From Streptomyces canus (lineage in GTDB: Bacteria; Actinomycetota; Actinomycetes; Streptomycetales; Streptomycetaceae), in contig NZ_JAUSYQ010000002.1 of assembly GCF_030816965.1 (NCBI RefSeq), positions 5,429,501 through 5,493,500 of the forward strand: a stretch of 64,000 nucleotides of DNA, written 5' to 3'. The notes under the pieces were generated by a model. The model ran no database searches. It was not told the origin of the DNA and saw only the letters and a program-made list of their open reading frames with translations. Within the stretch, counting starts at the first letter, position 1, and every line of letters begins with the position of its first letter. This document shows, in pieces, positions 46,005-52,966 of this stretch. A program made the position numbers and the translations under genes.

Positions 46005-46083
46005 TCAAGAGTCGTCCGGTCGCCCTACGCTCAACAGGTGACGCGGCCTTACTTTTCGACCCGTAAGGAACGGAAGTGACGCT

Positions 46084-47031
46084 TTGGCCAACGGAATTGA
46101 CCCCAGCTCGTCGATGGCCGCGCTGTTCGGTGCGCGGGTCCGCAGACTTCGTCTCGCGGCCGGACTGACCCAGACCGAACTGGGCGACAAGGTCCACGTG
46201 GTGGGTACGCGGATCACGCAGATCGAGCGGGCGTCCGGGGCGAAGCCGACGCTGGAACTGGCGCGTGCGCTGGATGTGACGCTCGGTGCGGACGATCTGC
46301 TGGTGGAGCTGTGGCCGTACGTGTACCGGGAGGCGTTTCCGGACTGGTCGCGGAAGTTCATGGAGTACTCGGAGCGGGCGGTGGTCATCCGGCAGTACGC
46401 GGCGCATGTGGTGCCGGGTCTATTGCAGACGGAGGAGTACGCGCGGGCTGTTCTGAGCGTCGGTCTGACGCTCGGCAGCGAGGAGCAGTTGGAGGAGCGG
46501 GTCGCTGTTCGCATGGGGCGACAGAAACGCCTCCGCACGCCTGACCGGCCCGAGTTGTGGGTGGTCCTCGACGAGGCGGTGCTTCGGCGTCCGGTCGGCG
46601 GTCAGGCGGTGATGCGCGAGCAGTTGGAACGACTGCTGGAACCCCTAAGGGGGCGTCACATCACGGTGCAGGTACTGCCGTTCGACCAGGGCGAGCACGA
46701 CGTGATGGGCGGTTCGCTCACCGTTCTCACCATGCCGGACGGCACGGAGATCGCCTACACCGAGGGTGCACACTACGGCCAACTCATCGAGGATCCGGAC
46801 GAGGTCAAGCGTTACTCGCTGGCCTACGATCGACTGCGGGCGGAAGCCCTGCCCCCGCTCATGTCATTCGACATGATCCGATCCGTGCTGGAGGACAACC
46901 GCCATGGCTCGAATCTCCCGTCCCGAACTGAACGGCGCCGCCTGGCGCAGGAGCAGCTACAGCAATCAGGAGGGCGGCGACTGCGTGGAGGTGGCCGACG
47001 GATTCCAGGAGGCCGTCGTGCCCGTCCGTGA
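46084..47031 (+). CDS. XRE-family regulator with DUF5753 (Scr1-like), run-on C-terminus
   Basis: A 315-residue protein: N-terminal helix-turn-helix (R-R-L-R-L-A-A-G-L-T-Q-T-E-L-G-D-K, residues about 18-70) and the DUF5753 ligand domain (A-A-H-V-V-P-G-L-L-Q-T-E-E-Y-A-R-A-V, later Y-T-E-G-A-H-Y-G). The family normally ends near residue 275, where M-I-R-S-V-L-E-D-N is found. Here the frame runs on for 40 Arg/Gly-rich residues through the DUF397 gene, giving an unusual 128-bp overlap and implying loss of the original stop. TTG start with a GGAAG upstream. Confidence 0.85.
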   Translation: MANGIDPSSSMAALFGARVRRLRLAAGLTQTELGDKVHVVGTRITQIERASGAKPTLELARALDVTLGADDLLVELWPYVYREAFPDWSRKFMEYSERAVVIRQYAAHVVPGLLQTEEYARAVLSVGLTLGSEEQLEERVAVRMGRQKRLRTPDRPELWVVLDEAVLRRPVGGQAVMREQLERLLEPLRGRHITVQVLPFDQGEHDVMGGSLTVLTMPDGTEIAYTEGAHYGQLIEDPDEVKRYSLAYDRLRAEALPPLMSFDMIRSVLEDNRHGSNLPSRTERRRLAQEQLQQSGGRRLRGGGRRIPGGRRARP

Positions 47032-47128
47032 CAGCAAGGCCCCGCACGGCCCGGCACTGTGCTTCGCAGCCGCCTCCTGGGCCGTCTTCATAGGCGAGTT
47101 GAAGGCCGGGCAGGACCTCCGTCCCTGA
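46904..47128 (+). CDS. DUF397 domain protein
   Basis: A 74-residue protein with the family pattern W-R-R-S-S-Y-S-N-Q-E-G-G-D-C-V-E-V-A and V-R-D-S-K. DUF397 proteins are small partners of the preceding XRE/DUF5753 regulators, and with RsbW-type ATPases form a widespread Streptomyces regulatory trio. GGAGG lies nine bases before the ATG, inside the upstream gene. The codon pattern supports this frame over the run-on frame of the regulator. Confidence 0.88.
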   Translation: MARISRPELNGAAWRRSSYSNQEGGDCVEVADGFQEAVVPVRDSKAPHGPALCFAAASWAVFIGELKAGQDLRP

Positions 47129-47411
47129 GGCGGCCGGGCCCCGGCCGCCGTCCACGTTCCGGGCTCACCGGGCCCCTGTCCGCGAGGGCCCGGCGGGCCA
47201 CTGACCTCCTGAAAGAACCGGGGGAAAGAACTACCCACCCACCCACCCTCCCCGGCCGCACGGCTCGCGTCACCCGTCCGAGTGACCGGCTTGCAGGCGC
47301 GGGATTCGGGCGGTTACGTTCGCCGCGACAACCGCAAACAGATACGGCCCCCGGCCGGGACGGCAATCCCGATCGAGGGCCTAACCAAGCAGGAAGCTAC
47401 CGACCTTCCCC

Positions 47412-48305
47412 ATGGCTGACCCGCAGTCTAACGCGCCCTCGCGCGCCGACGCCGGAGCTCCGACTTCCGGCGTGATCCACGTACGCACCCGCCTCACGGC
47501 CGACTTCACCGTGATCTCCAACGCCCTCGCCCAGCGACGCGGCAGCGCGGTCACGGTCGGCGTCGCGGCGTACATCTCCTCACTGCCCGACGGCTCGTCC
47601 GTGACCATCCCCGCCCTGTGCAGGCACTTCAGCGAGGGCGAGATCCTGATCTCGCGGGCGCTCAGGGAGTTGGAAGCGGCCGGTTACCTGGAGCGCCGCC
47701 GCGAGCGAACGCCCACCGGGCACGTCCGTACCCGCACGTACTTCTACGACGTCCCCGGCGGTGATCCGAACCTGGACCCGGATCCGGACGGCCCTCCCGA
47801 ACCCCCGAAGCCGCGTCGCCCCCGAAGGCAGGGCACCTCCGCTGCGGTCACACCCGCATCCGCACCCGCTGAGAAAACGGTGGCCGCGCCCGTACCGGCC
47901 GAGGCGGAGACACCGATCCCGCTCGCCGACGCCGACCCCCGAGCCGTCGCCGTACTCACAACCCTGCGCCGGATCGACCCCCGCCTCATCCTGTCCGCGC
48001 AGGAAACCGCCCGCCTCGCCCCGGCCGTCGCCCGGTGGCTCGCGGCGGGCCTTCTGCCCACGCAGATCACGGACCACCTCACCGCACGGTTGCCGGACTA
48101 CTTCCTCACCCGCCCGGTCGGCATCCTCGCCTACCGGCTCAAGGAGACTCCCCTGCCAGTACCAGCCAGAAGCGCGGAACCCCCCGTACGTCCGATGGTC
48201 GTGCCCATGCGGAACTGCGACGGCTGCGACCGGGGATTCCGCTCGGCGGAACCCGGCCGTTGCCGGGACTGCCGGGCCGGGGACCAACTCCGTGCGGCCG
48301 GCTGA
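47412..48305 (+). CDS. Winged-helix DNA-binding protein with a C-terminal zinc-ribbon-like motif
   Basis: A 297-residue protein. An N-terminal helix-turn-helix (about 30-100: S-V-T-I-P-A-L-C-R-H-F-S-E-G, then L-R-E-L-E-A-A-G-Y-L-E-R-R-R) is followed by a Pro/Ala-rich linker. A helical region (about 170-245) and a Cys4 knuckle (C-D-G-C-D-R-G-F, then C-R-D-C) at the end complete it. Common in Streptomyces but uncharacterised. It is 18 bp ahead of the toxin-antitoxin pair and could be part of the same transcript. A 283-bp upstream gap holds its promoter. Confidence 0.75.
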   Translation: MADPQSNAPSRADAGAPTSGVIHVRTRLTADFTVISNALAQRRGSAVTVGVAAYISSLPDGSSVTIPALCRHFSEGEILISRALRELEAAGYLERRRERTPTGHVRTRTYFYDVPGGDPNLDPDPDGPPEPPKPRRPRRQGTSAAVTPASAPAEKTVAAPVPAEAETPIPLADADPRAVAVLTTLRRIDPRLILSAQETARLAPAVARWLAAGLLPTQITDHLTARLPDYFLTRPVGILAYRLKETPLPVPARSAEPPVRPMVVPMRNCDGCDRGFRSAEPGRCRDCRAGDQLRAAG

Positions 48306-48323
48306 GCCGAGAGGAGGTGGGGC

Positions 48324-48980
48324 ATGGTCGACAGGTTCGGGGACGGACTTCTGACGCCCGCAGAGACGGCCTCCTACCTGGAGATTCCGCAGTCGACTCT
48401 CACCTCGTGGCTGAAGGGCAAGGCCGCCGGAGCGCCGCTGGTCCACCAGGTCGAGCCGGTGGGGAAGGGGCAGCCTTCGGTGCCGTTCATCGCGGTGGCC
48501 GAGGCGCATGTGCTTCGTTCTCTGCGTTCCCTGGGGCTCCGCATGAGTGAGATCAGGGAGGCGGCTGCGGCCGTACGGGACGCCTTCGACACCCCCTATG
48601 GCCTCGTGTCCAAGAGGATCGCCACGGACGGCGTGGACATCTTCATCGAGCACGGTTGGGAAGACCTCCGCAGAGCCCGCGACGGTCAGGTCCCCATCCA
48701 GGAAGTGGTTTCCGACCATCTCCGCTACCTCACCTGGGAGCCGGGCGACGACTTTCCCTCCAGCCTGCGCCTGAGGCAGTACCCGGACTCCGTACCCGTC
48801 GTGATCGATCCGAGGCTCGGCCACGGTCTCCCCGTGGTAGCGGCCAACCGCGTCACGGTCCAGGCCATCACAGACCTGTGGGAGGCCGGCGAGAGCGTCG
48901 AGGACATCGCGTACGACTACGACATGACGCCTGAGCAGGTGGACGCGCTCTGCCAGGCAGTGGTGCACCTTGTCGCCTGA
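48324..48980 (+). CDS. DUF433 antitoxin-like protein with MerR-type N-terminus
   Basis: A 218-residue protein. The N-terminus resembles a MerR helix-turn-helix (L-T-P-A-E-T-A-S-Y-L-E-I-P, with L-R-S-L-G-L-R-M-S-E-I-R). The C-terminal DUF433 domain (V-V-I-D-P-R-L-G-H-G-L-P-V-V, then W-E-A-G-E-S-V-E-D-I-A-Y-D-Y) is typical of antitoxins paired with PIN-like toxins. GAGGAGGT precedes the ATG. Its end overlaps the toxin start by 11 bp. It probably represses the pair and neutralises the toxin. Confidence 0.83.
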   Translation: MVDRFGDGLLTPAETASYLEIPQSTLTSWLKGKAAGAPLVHQVEPVGKGQPSVPFIAVAEAHVLRSLRSLGLRMSEIREAAAAVRDAFDTPYGLVSKRIATDGVDIFIEHGWEDLRRARDGQVPIQEVVSDHLRYLTWEPGDDFPSSLRLRQYPDSVPVVIDPRLGHGLPVVAANRVTVQAITDLWEAGESVEDIAYDYDMTPEQVDALCQAVVHLVA

Positions 48981-49386
48981 GTTCTTCCTCGACCGCAACC
49001 TCGGTCGCCGTGTCGCGGAAGGGCTGAGAGCCTGCGGGTGGACGGTTCACCGCATCGGAGACGTCTTCCCGGACGACGGGCAGGATGTTCCCGACGAGGA
49101 GTGGATCACTCACGGTCTCGACCGGTCCTGGGTCCCGCTGTCGAAGGACGGACGGATCAAGACCCGGGACCCGGAGATCCGGCCTGTCCTCGAGCGCGAG
49201 GCGGTGCTGTTCTACCTGGACAACCAACAGCTTCGCAGCGCCGAGATGGTGGAGCGTCTCGTCGCACGCCGTGACGCGATCCACCGGGCTGTCGAGAAGG
49301 GCGGTCCGGCGGTACGCCGTGCGGCACGACCGCATCGAGCCCACCTGGCCCTGACGGGCGGGCTCCCAAGGCTTGAGGCCGTGTGA
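48970..49386 (+). CDS. PIN-like (VapC45/DUF5615-type) toxin
   Basis: A 138-residue protein with the PIN-like acidic positions: F-F-L-D-R-N-L near the start, P-D-E-E-W-I, and L-S-K-D-G-R-I-K-T-R-D, then V-L-F-Y-L-D-N-Q-Q-L. Such domains are metal-dependent RNases. The TTG start overlaps the antitoxin gene, as in translationally coupled type II toxin-antitoxin modules. All acidic residues expected for activity appear present, so it is probably intact. Confidence 0.8.
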   Translation: MSPEFFLDRNLGRRVAEGLRACGWTVHRIGDVFPDDGQDVPDEEWITHGLDRSWVPLSKDGRIKTRDPEIRPVLEREAVLFYLDNQQLRSAEMVERLVARRDAIHRAVEKGGPAVRRAARPHRAHLALTGGLPRLEAV

Positions 49387-49515
49387 CGTGCGGGATGGGC
49401 GCCTCCGGCTGCTGGGCCTGGAGGCGCCCGTATGACCCCCTGACGCTCGAACGCACTCATGGTCTTGGGGACGTCGAGGCGCCTTTGGCTCTCGCGGCCG
49501 TGCCCCGGCTGCCCT

Positions 49516-49890
49516 TCAGCGAGCCCGCGCCCCCTGCTTCCGCCCCTCGGTCGCGTCACGGAACGCGGCCAGCGCGGCCCGGCGGCGGTGCAGATCCGCG
49601 ATGTCCGCGTCCATTCGCTCCAGGTGTGCGGTCATGGTCCGCAGTACGTCCGGGCAGGGCTCGATCCCCGGCCCGGCGTCGGTGGCGCACGGCAGCATCT
49701 CGCGGATGGCGTCGGTGGTCAGCCCGGCCGCCAGCATGCCCCGGATGCGGGCGACGACGTACGGGGCGTCGGGCGCGTACACGCGGTATCCGCTGGTGTC
49801 GCGGTCGGGGCACAGCAAGCCCTGCTCCTCGTAGTACCGCAGCAGCCGGGCCGCGACTCCAGTCCGCCGTGACAGCTCGCCTATCAGCAC
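49516..49890 (-). CDS. MerR-family transcriptional regulator
   Basis: A 124-residue regulator: L-I-G-E-L-S-R-R-T-G-V-A-A-R-L-L-R-Y-Y-E-E-Q-G-L-L (winged helix, residues 2-26 onward) and a C-terminal coiled coil. One Cys lies in L-P-C-A-T-D and one in E-P-C-P-D-V, the spacing seen in MerR proteins that sense metals or thiols, though the ligand is open. It is divergent from the hydrolase/monooxygenase pair, with a palindrome between them that is the likely operator. Confidence 0.88.
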   Translation of the reverse strand: MLIGELSRRTGVAARLLRYYEEQGLLCPDRDTSGYRVYAPDAPYVVARIRGMLAAGLTTDAIREMLPCATDAGPGIEPCPDVLRTMTAHLERMDADIADLHRRRAALAAFRDATEGRKQGARAR

Positions 49891-49915
49891 AGATTCTCCT
49901 CACCACGCCTGGGAC

Positions 49916-49944
49916 TTGACCTTCACACCGGTGTGAAGGGTCAA
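49916..49944. promoter_or_regulatory. Palindromic operator between MerR and hydrolase genes
   Basis: A perfect 18-bp dyad CTTCACACCGGTGTGAAG (49921-49938) flanked by TTGAC on the left and GGTCAA on the right, so each strand carries a TTGACC box at the dyad edge. This geometry (dyad in the spacer after a -35-like TTGACC) is that of MerR-type operators. The -10 boxes are weak. Confidence 0.75.
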
Positions 49945-49954
49945 CGTACGAGGC

Positions 49955-50692
49955 ATGCGCGATTCATTCCCCGCCCTCGAAACCACCGTCACCGGAACCG
50001 GCCCGGGACTGCTGCTCGCCCACGGCGCCACCGGCAGCATCGAAGGCAACTTCGCCCCGGTTCTGCCCGCCCTCGCCGCCGCCCACACCGTCGTCGCCCC
50101 CAACTACCCCGGCTCGGGTGGCACCCCCGTCGCCGCCGCCCCACTGGACCTCGACGAGCTCACGGACGCGGTCGTCGACTCCGCTGTACGGCGCGGCGTC
50201 GGGCGGTTCGCGGTGCTCGGCTTCTCGCTCGGCACGCTGGTGGCGGTGCGCGCCGCCGTACGCCATCCCGAGCGGGTGACCGCGCTCGTACTGACCGCCG
50301 GGTTCACGCGGCCCGACGACCACCTGCTCGGCCTGCTCCCCGACTGGCGGGCCCAGAAGCCGCCCGCTCTCCACCCGCACATCGACCTGATCCCCTCCCT
50401 CGACATCACCGGTGACCTGGCCGAAGTCGCCGCGCCGACGCTGGTTGTCGCGACGACCGCCGACAGCATGGTCCTGCCTGCCGGCTCCCGCGCCCTGGCG
50501 GCCGGGATCCGGGGCGCGCGGTACACGGAGATCGACAGCGACCATGTGGTCATGGTCGAGCGGCCGGAGCAGTGGCTGGAGCCCGTCCTCGACTTTCTCG
50601 ACCGCCTTTCGCTTCCGGAAGGCACGTTGCTTTCGCTTCCGGAAGGCGGGCTCCTTTCGCTTCCGGAAGGCAAGGACGGTGAGAGCAGGTGA
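49955..50692 (+). CDS. Alpha/beta hydrolase with an 8-residue tandem tail
   Basis: A 245-residue alpha/beta hydrolase. The oxyanion H-G-A-T-G lies near residue 23, the nucleophile elbow G-F-S-L-G near residue 89 (Ser), and the catalytic His in D-S-D-H-V-V-M near residue 197. The C-terminus carries three copies of an L-S-L-P-E-G-x-L unit encoded by an exact 24-bp period, beyond the normal fold. The ATG lies just after the palindrome; ribosome site weak. The stop overlaps the next gene (GTGA), making a two-gene operon under the divergent MerR. Confidence 0.85.
   Translation: MRDSFPALETTVTGTGPGLLLAHGATGSIEGNFAPVLPALAAAHTVVAPNYPGSGGTPVAAAPLDLDELTDAVVDSAVRRGVGRFAVLGFSLGTLVAVRAAVRHPERVTALVLTAGFTRPDDHLLGLLPDWRAQKPPALHPHIDLIPSLDITGDLAEVAAPTLVVATTADSMVLPAGSRALAAGIRGARYTEIDSDHVVMVERPEQWLEPVLDFLDRLSLPEGTLLSLPEGGLLSLPEGKDGESR
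50606..50671 (+). repeat. Three copies of a 24-bp repeat in the hydrolase 3' end
   Basis: CTTTCGCTTCCGGAAGGC is repeated exactly at 50606, 50630 and 50654. Each copy contains the palindrome TTCCGGAA, and variation is confined to the six bases between copies. It lies just before the GTGA overlap and may be slippage-derived. Confidence 0.92.
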
Positions 50693-51537
50693 AGCTGCAG
50701 ATCATCCTCCCCAACGAGGCCGCGGGGGCCGACCCGCGCCGACTCGCCGAGCTGGCAGGGCAGGCCGAGGCCCTCGGCTACGACACGGCATGGCTCCCGG
50801 ACCACATCCTGCCGCCCGGCGAGTACGGCCCGGTGTACGGAGGGGTCCTCGAACCGCTGGTGACCATGGGCTGGCTGGCAGCCGCGACCACCCGGATCCG
50901 GTTCGGCACCTCGGTGCTGGTCCTGCCCATGCGCAGTCCTTTCGTGGTGGCCAAACAGGTCGCGACCCTCCACGGGCTGTCCGGCGGACGGATCACCCTG
51001 GGGGTGGGGATCGGCTGGGACGAACGCGAGTTCACCGCCGTCGGCGCCGACTTCAGGAGCCGGGCGGCCCGCACGGACGAAGCCATTGCACTGCTTCGGC
51101 ACCTGTTCCGGTCCGGCCGGGGGCCCTTCGAGGGGCGCTGGTACGGCTTCGAGACGGGCGTCTTCGAGCCACGGCCCGACGGTCCGGTGCCGGTGATGAC
51201 CGGCGGTGTCACCGACGCCGCCCTGCGCCGGGCGGCCCGGTACGCCGACGTCTGGCAGGGCGTGGGCCTGGACCCGACAGCGTTCGCCGAACGGCTGGCG
51301 TACCTGCGGGCGCGAACGGACGGCCGTACTGTCTCCCCCGGCACCCGCATCGATTGGCATGGTCCGGACAGCACCGTCGGCGAGGCCGTCCGCACCGCCG
51401 AAGCCTTCCGAGCCGCCGGGGCCGAACACCTCGCGGTGCACTTCGGCGACCCGGACGGTTACGCCCGACGGATGACCGCCTTCGCCCGTGCGTCGAGGCG
51501 CGGTCAGTCTGATGGCAGCGGGTTGAGTACCGCATGA
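50689..51537 (+). CDS. LLM-class flavin-dependent oxidoreductase
   Basis: A 282-residue TIM-barrel of the luciferase-like monooxygenase class: W-L-P-D-H near residue 35, I-R-F-G-T-S-V-L-V-L-P, L-S-G-G-R-I-T-L-G-V-G-I-G-W and V-P-V-M-T-G-G. The last features fit the F420-dependent branch common in actinobacteria, but FMN cannot be excluded. Coupled to the hydrolase; together they may detoxify or degrade a small compound sensed by the MerR protein. Confidence 0.87.
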   Translation: MKLQIILPNEAAGADPRRLAELAGQAEALGYDTAWLPDHILPPGEYGPVYGGVLEPLVTMGWLAAATTRIRFGTSVLVLPMRSPFVVAKQVATLHGLSGGRITLGVGIGWDEREFTAVGADFRSRAARTDEAIALLRHLFRSGRGPFEGRWYGFETGVFEPRPDGPVPVMTGGVTDAALRRAARYADVWQGVGLDPTAFAERLAYLRARTDGRTVSPGTRIDWHGPDSTVGEAVRTAEAFRAAGAEHLAVHFGDPDGYARRMTAFARASRRGQSDGSGLSTA

Positions 51538-51955
51538 CCGGATGTTCGTCGGGGACGGAGCCTCCGGTCCGCAGTCGAGCGGGGCCGCCGCGGGCGGGTG
51601 GGGCCTGTCGGGCCGGCCGATCATCTGCGGACCCGGACGCCTGTTGAGGAGCTTCTGCCTTATGCGGCAGACCATCGAGCATGATTTCGACCAGGACACC
51701 GGCTCAACCGGGCCGGTGAGACGAGCTGCACGGCTCAGCTCACCGATCGCTGGAACACCGCCAGCGGTAACCCAACGGTGGCTGTCTCATGGCCGCCGAC
51801 CCCAGCCGCTGCGGCACGTGTACGGGGGCGCGTGGAAGTGTCTGTTCCCCGCGGGTGCGCTGCGGGCGGGGGAGTCGAGTCCCCGCGCTCGCACGTTCGG
51901 GTGAGCGTTGATCAGCTCTCGTCCACGGCTCTCTGGCGGGCCGTATCCAGGACGT
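51538..51955. other. 418-bp gap without a gene
   Basis: No frame shows coding character. An inverted repeat CGGTGAG (51714) / CTCACCG (51739) could be a terminator for the preceding operon. The left flank of the broken oxidase gene begins at the end. Confidence 0.4.
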
Positions 51956-52523
51956 ATGGATGAACTCCGCACCACAGGCAGCCAACCGCAGTTGTCACGA
52001 CGGCGTTTCACCACCGCCACCGGCACGGCAGCCGGCGTCACCGTCCTCGGACTGGGCACCGCCGGCCCAGCCACCGCGGCACCGGCCGCACCTGCCGCTC
52101 CCGCCGTTCCGGAGCGGGCCCCCGGCCCGTCCCGCTCCACCGCCGACTGGGACACCTGTCTCGCCGTCGCCCGCGCGCTGCTGGTCGTCGACACCCACGA
52201 CAGGCCCCTCGTCCCGACGTACGAGAAGATCCTCGGTTCCGGGCTGCCCCGCGCCCGGACCGGGGCCGCCAAGAAGGTCCTGGTCGTGGGCGCCGGTCCG
52301 GCCGGCTGGCGCGGGCCGCACCCAGAGCTGGCTGCGCGATCCGTACGCGTACGGTGAGGCGTCCGTTCTGCTCCCCGGCCAGCACACCGAACTCCTCGGC
52401 CACATCCGCGCCCCCGAGGGCCCGCTGCACTTCGCCGGGGACCACACCTCGGTCAAGCCGTCGTGGATCGAGGGTGCCGTCGAGTCCGGCGTACGGGCGG
52501 CACTGGAGGTGCACCTGGCGTAG
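51956..52523 (+). pseudogene. Flavin monoamine/L-amino-acid oxidase, internally deleted
   Basis: The N-terminal part has a Tat signal ([11 protein letters not shown]), the leader typical of secreted Streptomyces L-amino-acid oxidases, and the FAD dinucleotide motif [12 protein letters not shown]. Immediately after it the sequence jumps, in another frame, to the C-terminal FAD-domain block (A-Y-G-E..., [20 protein letters not shown]). Some 350 or more residues, including the substrate domain, are missing. The gene cannot make an active enzyme. Confidence 0.85.
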
Positions 52524-52966
52524 GAGCGGGCCAGGAGAGGCCTAGGAGAACTCCGCGCTGCGCAACGTCACCCCTCATGCTCGGGCACGGCCTCGCGACG
52601 CTCGCGGGGTCAATCAGAGGCAGTCGGGGCCAGCGATGTTGCGTCGGCAGGCACGGTCTTCCACGTGGATCACGGGGGTGTTGAAAACTCCATGATCCTT
52701 GAAGCCGTGCCTGTCGCGTCACCCGAGAAATCGCCAGCTGGCATATGACTCAAGGGTAGACCCGAAGCGAAGATCGATGAGTCCCCGTCTGAATCCGTAC
52801 GCCGATGGAATGAAGCGGAGCGACATTCGCAAGCCGGACTTGGTATGACCGCACAACAGTGCATGCATACTCCTGGCGCCCGATGAGCTGGCGCGATGTA
52901 ACCGTACGCACCGCTGAATTCGCGTGCGGTGCATATTCGCTTTCGGTTCTGCCAGGAGGGTTTCCC
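52524..52966. other. 443-bp gap with an imperfect long-range inverted repeat
   Basis: CAGGCACGGTCTTC (52648-52661) and GAAGCCGTGCCTG (52701-52713) are inverted, differing by one extra base, 39 bases apart. They could be a terminator or the ends of a tiny degenerate element. The last 200 bases should include the collagen-like gene promoter. No gene recognised. Confidence 0.4.

Noticed and set aside
44835..46079. Long plus-strand frame over the RsbW-type ATPase gene
   Set aside because: Its residues are the shadow of the ATPase and flank, with no motif, while the minus-strand gene has all ATP-binding boxes.
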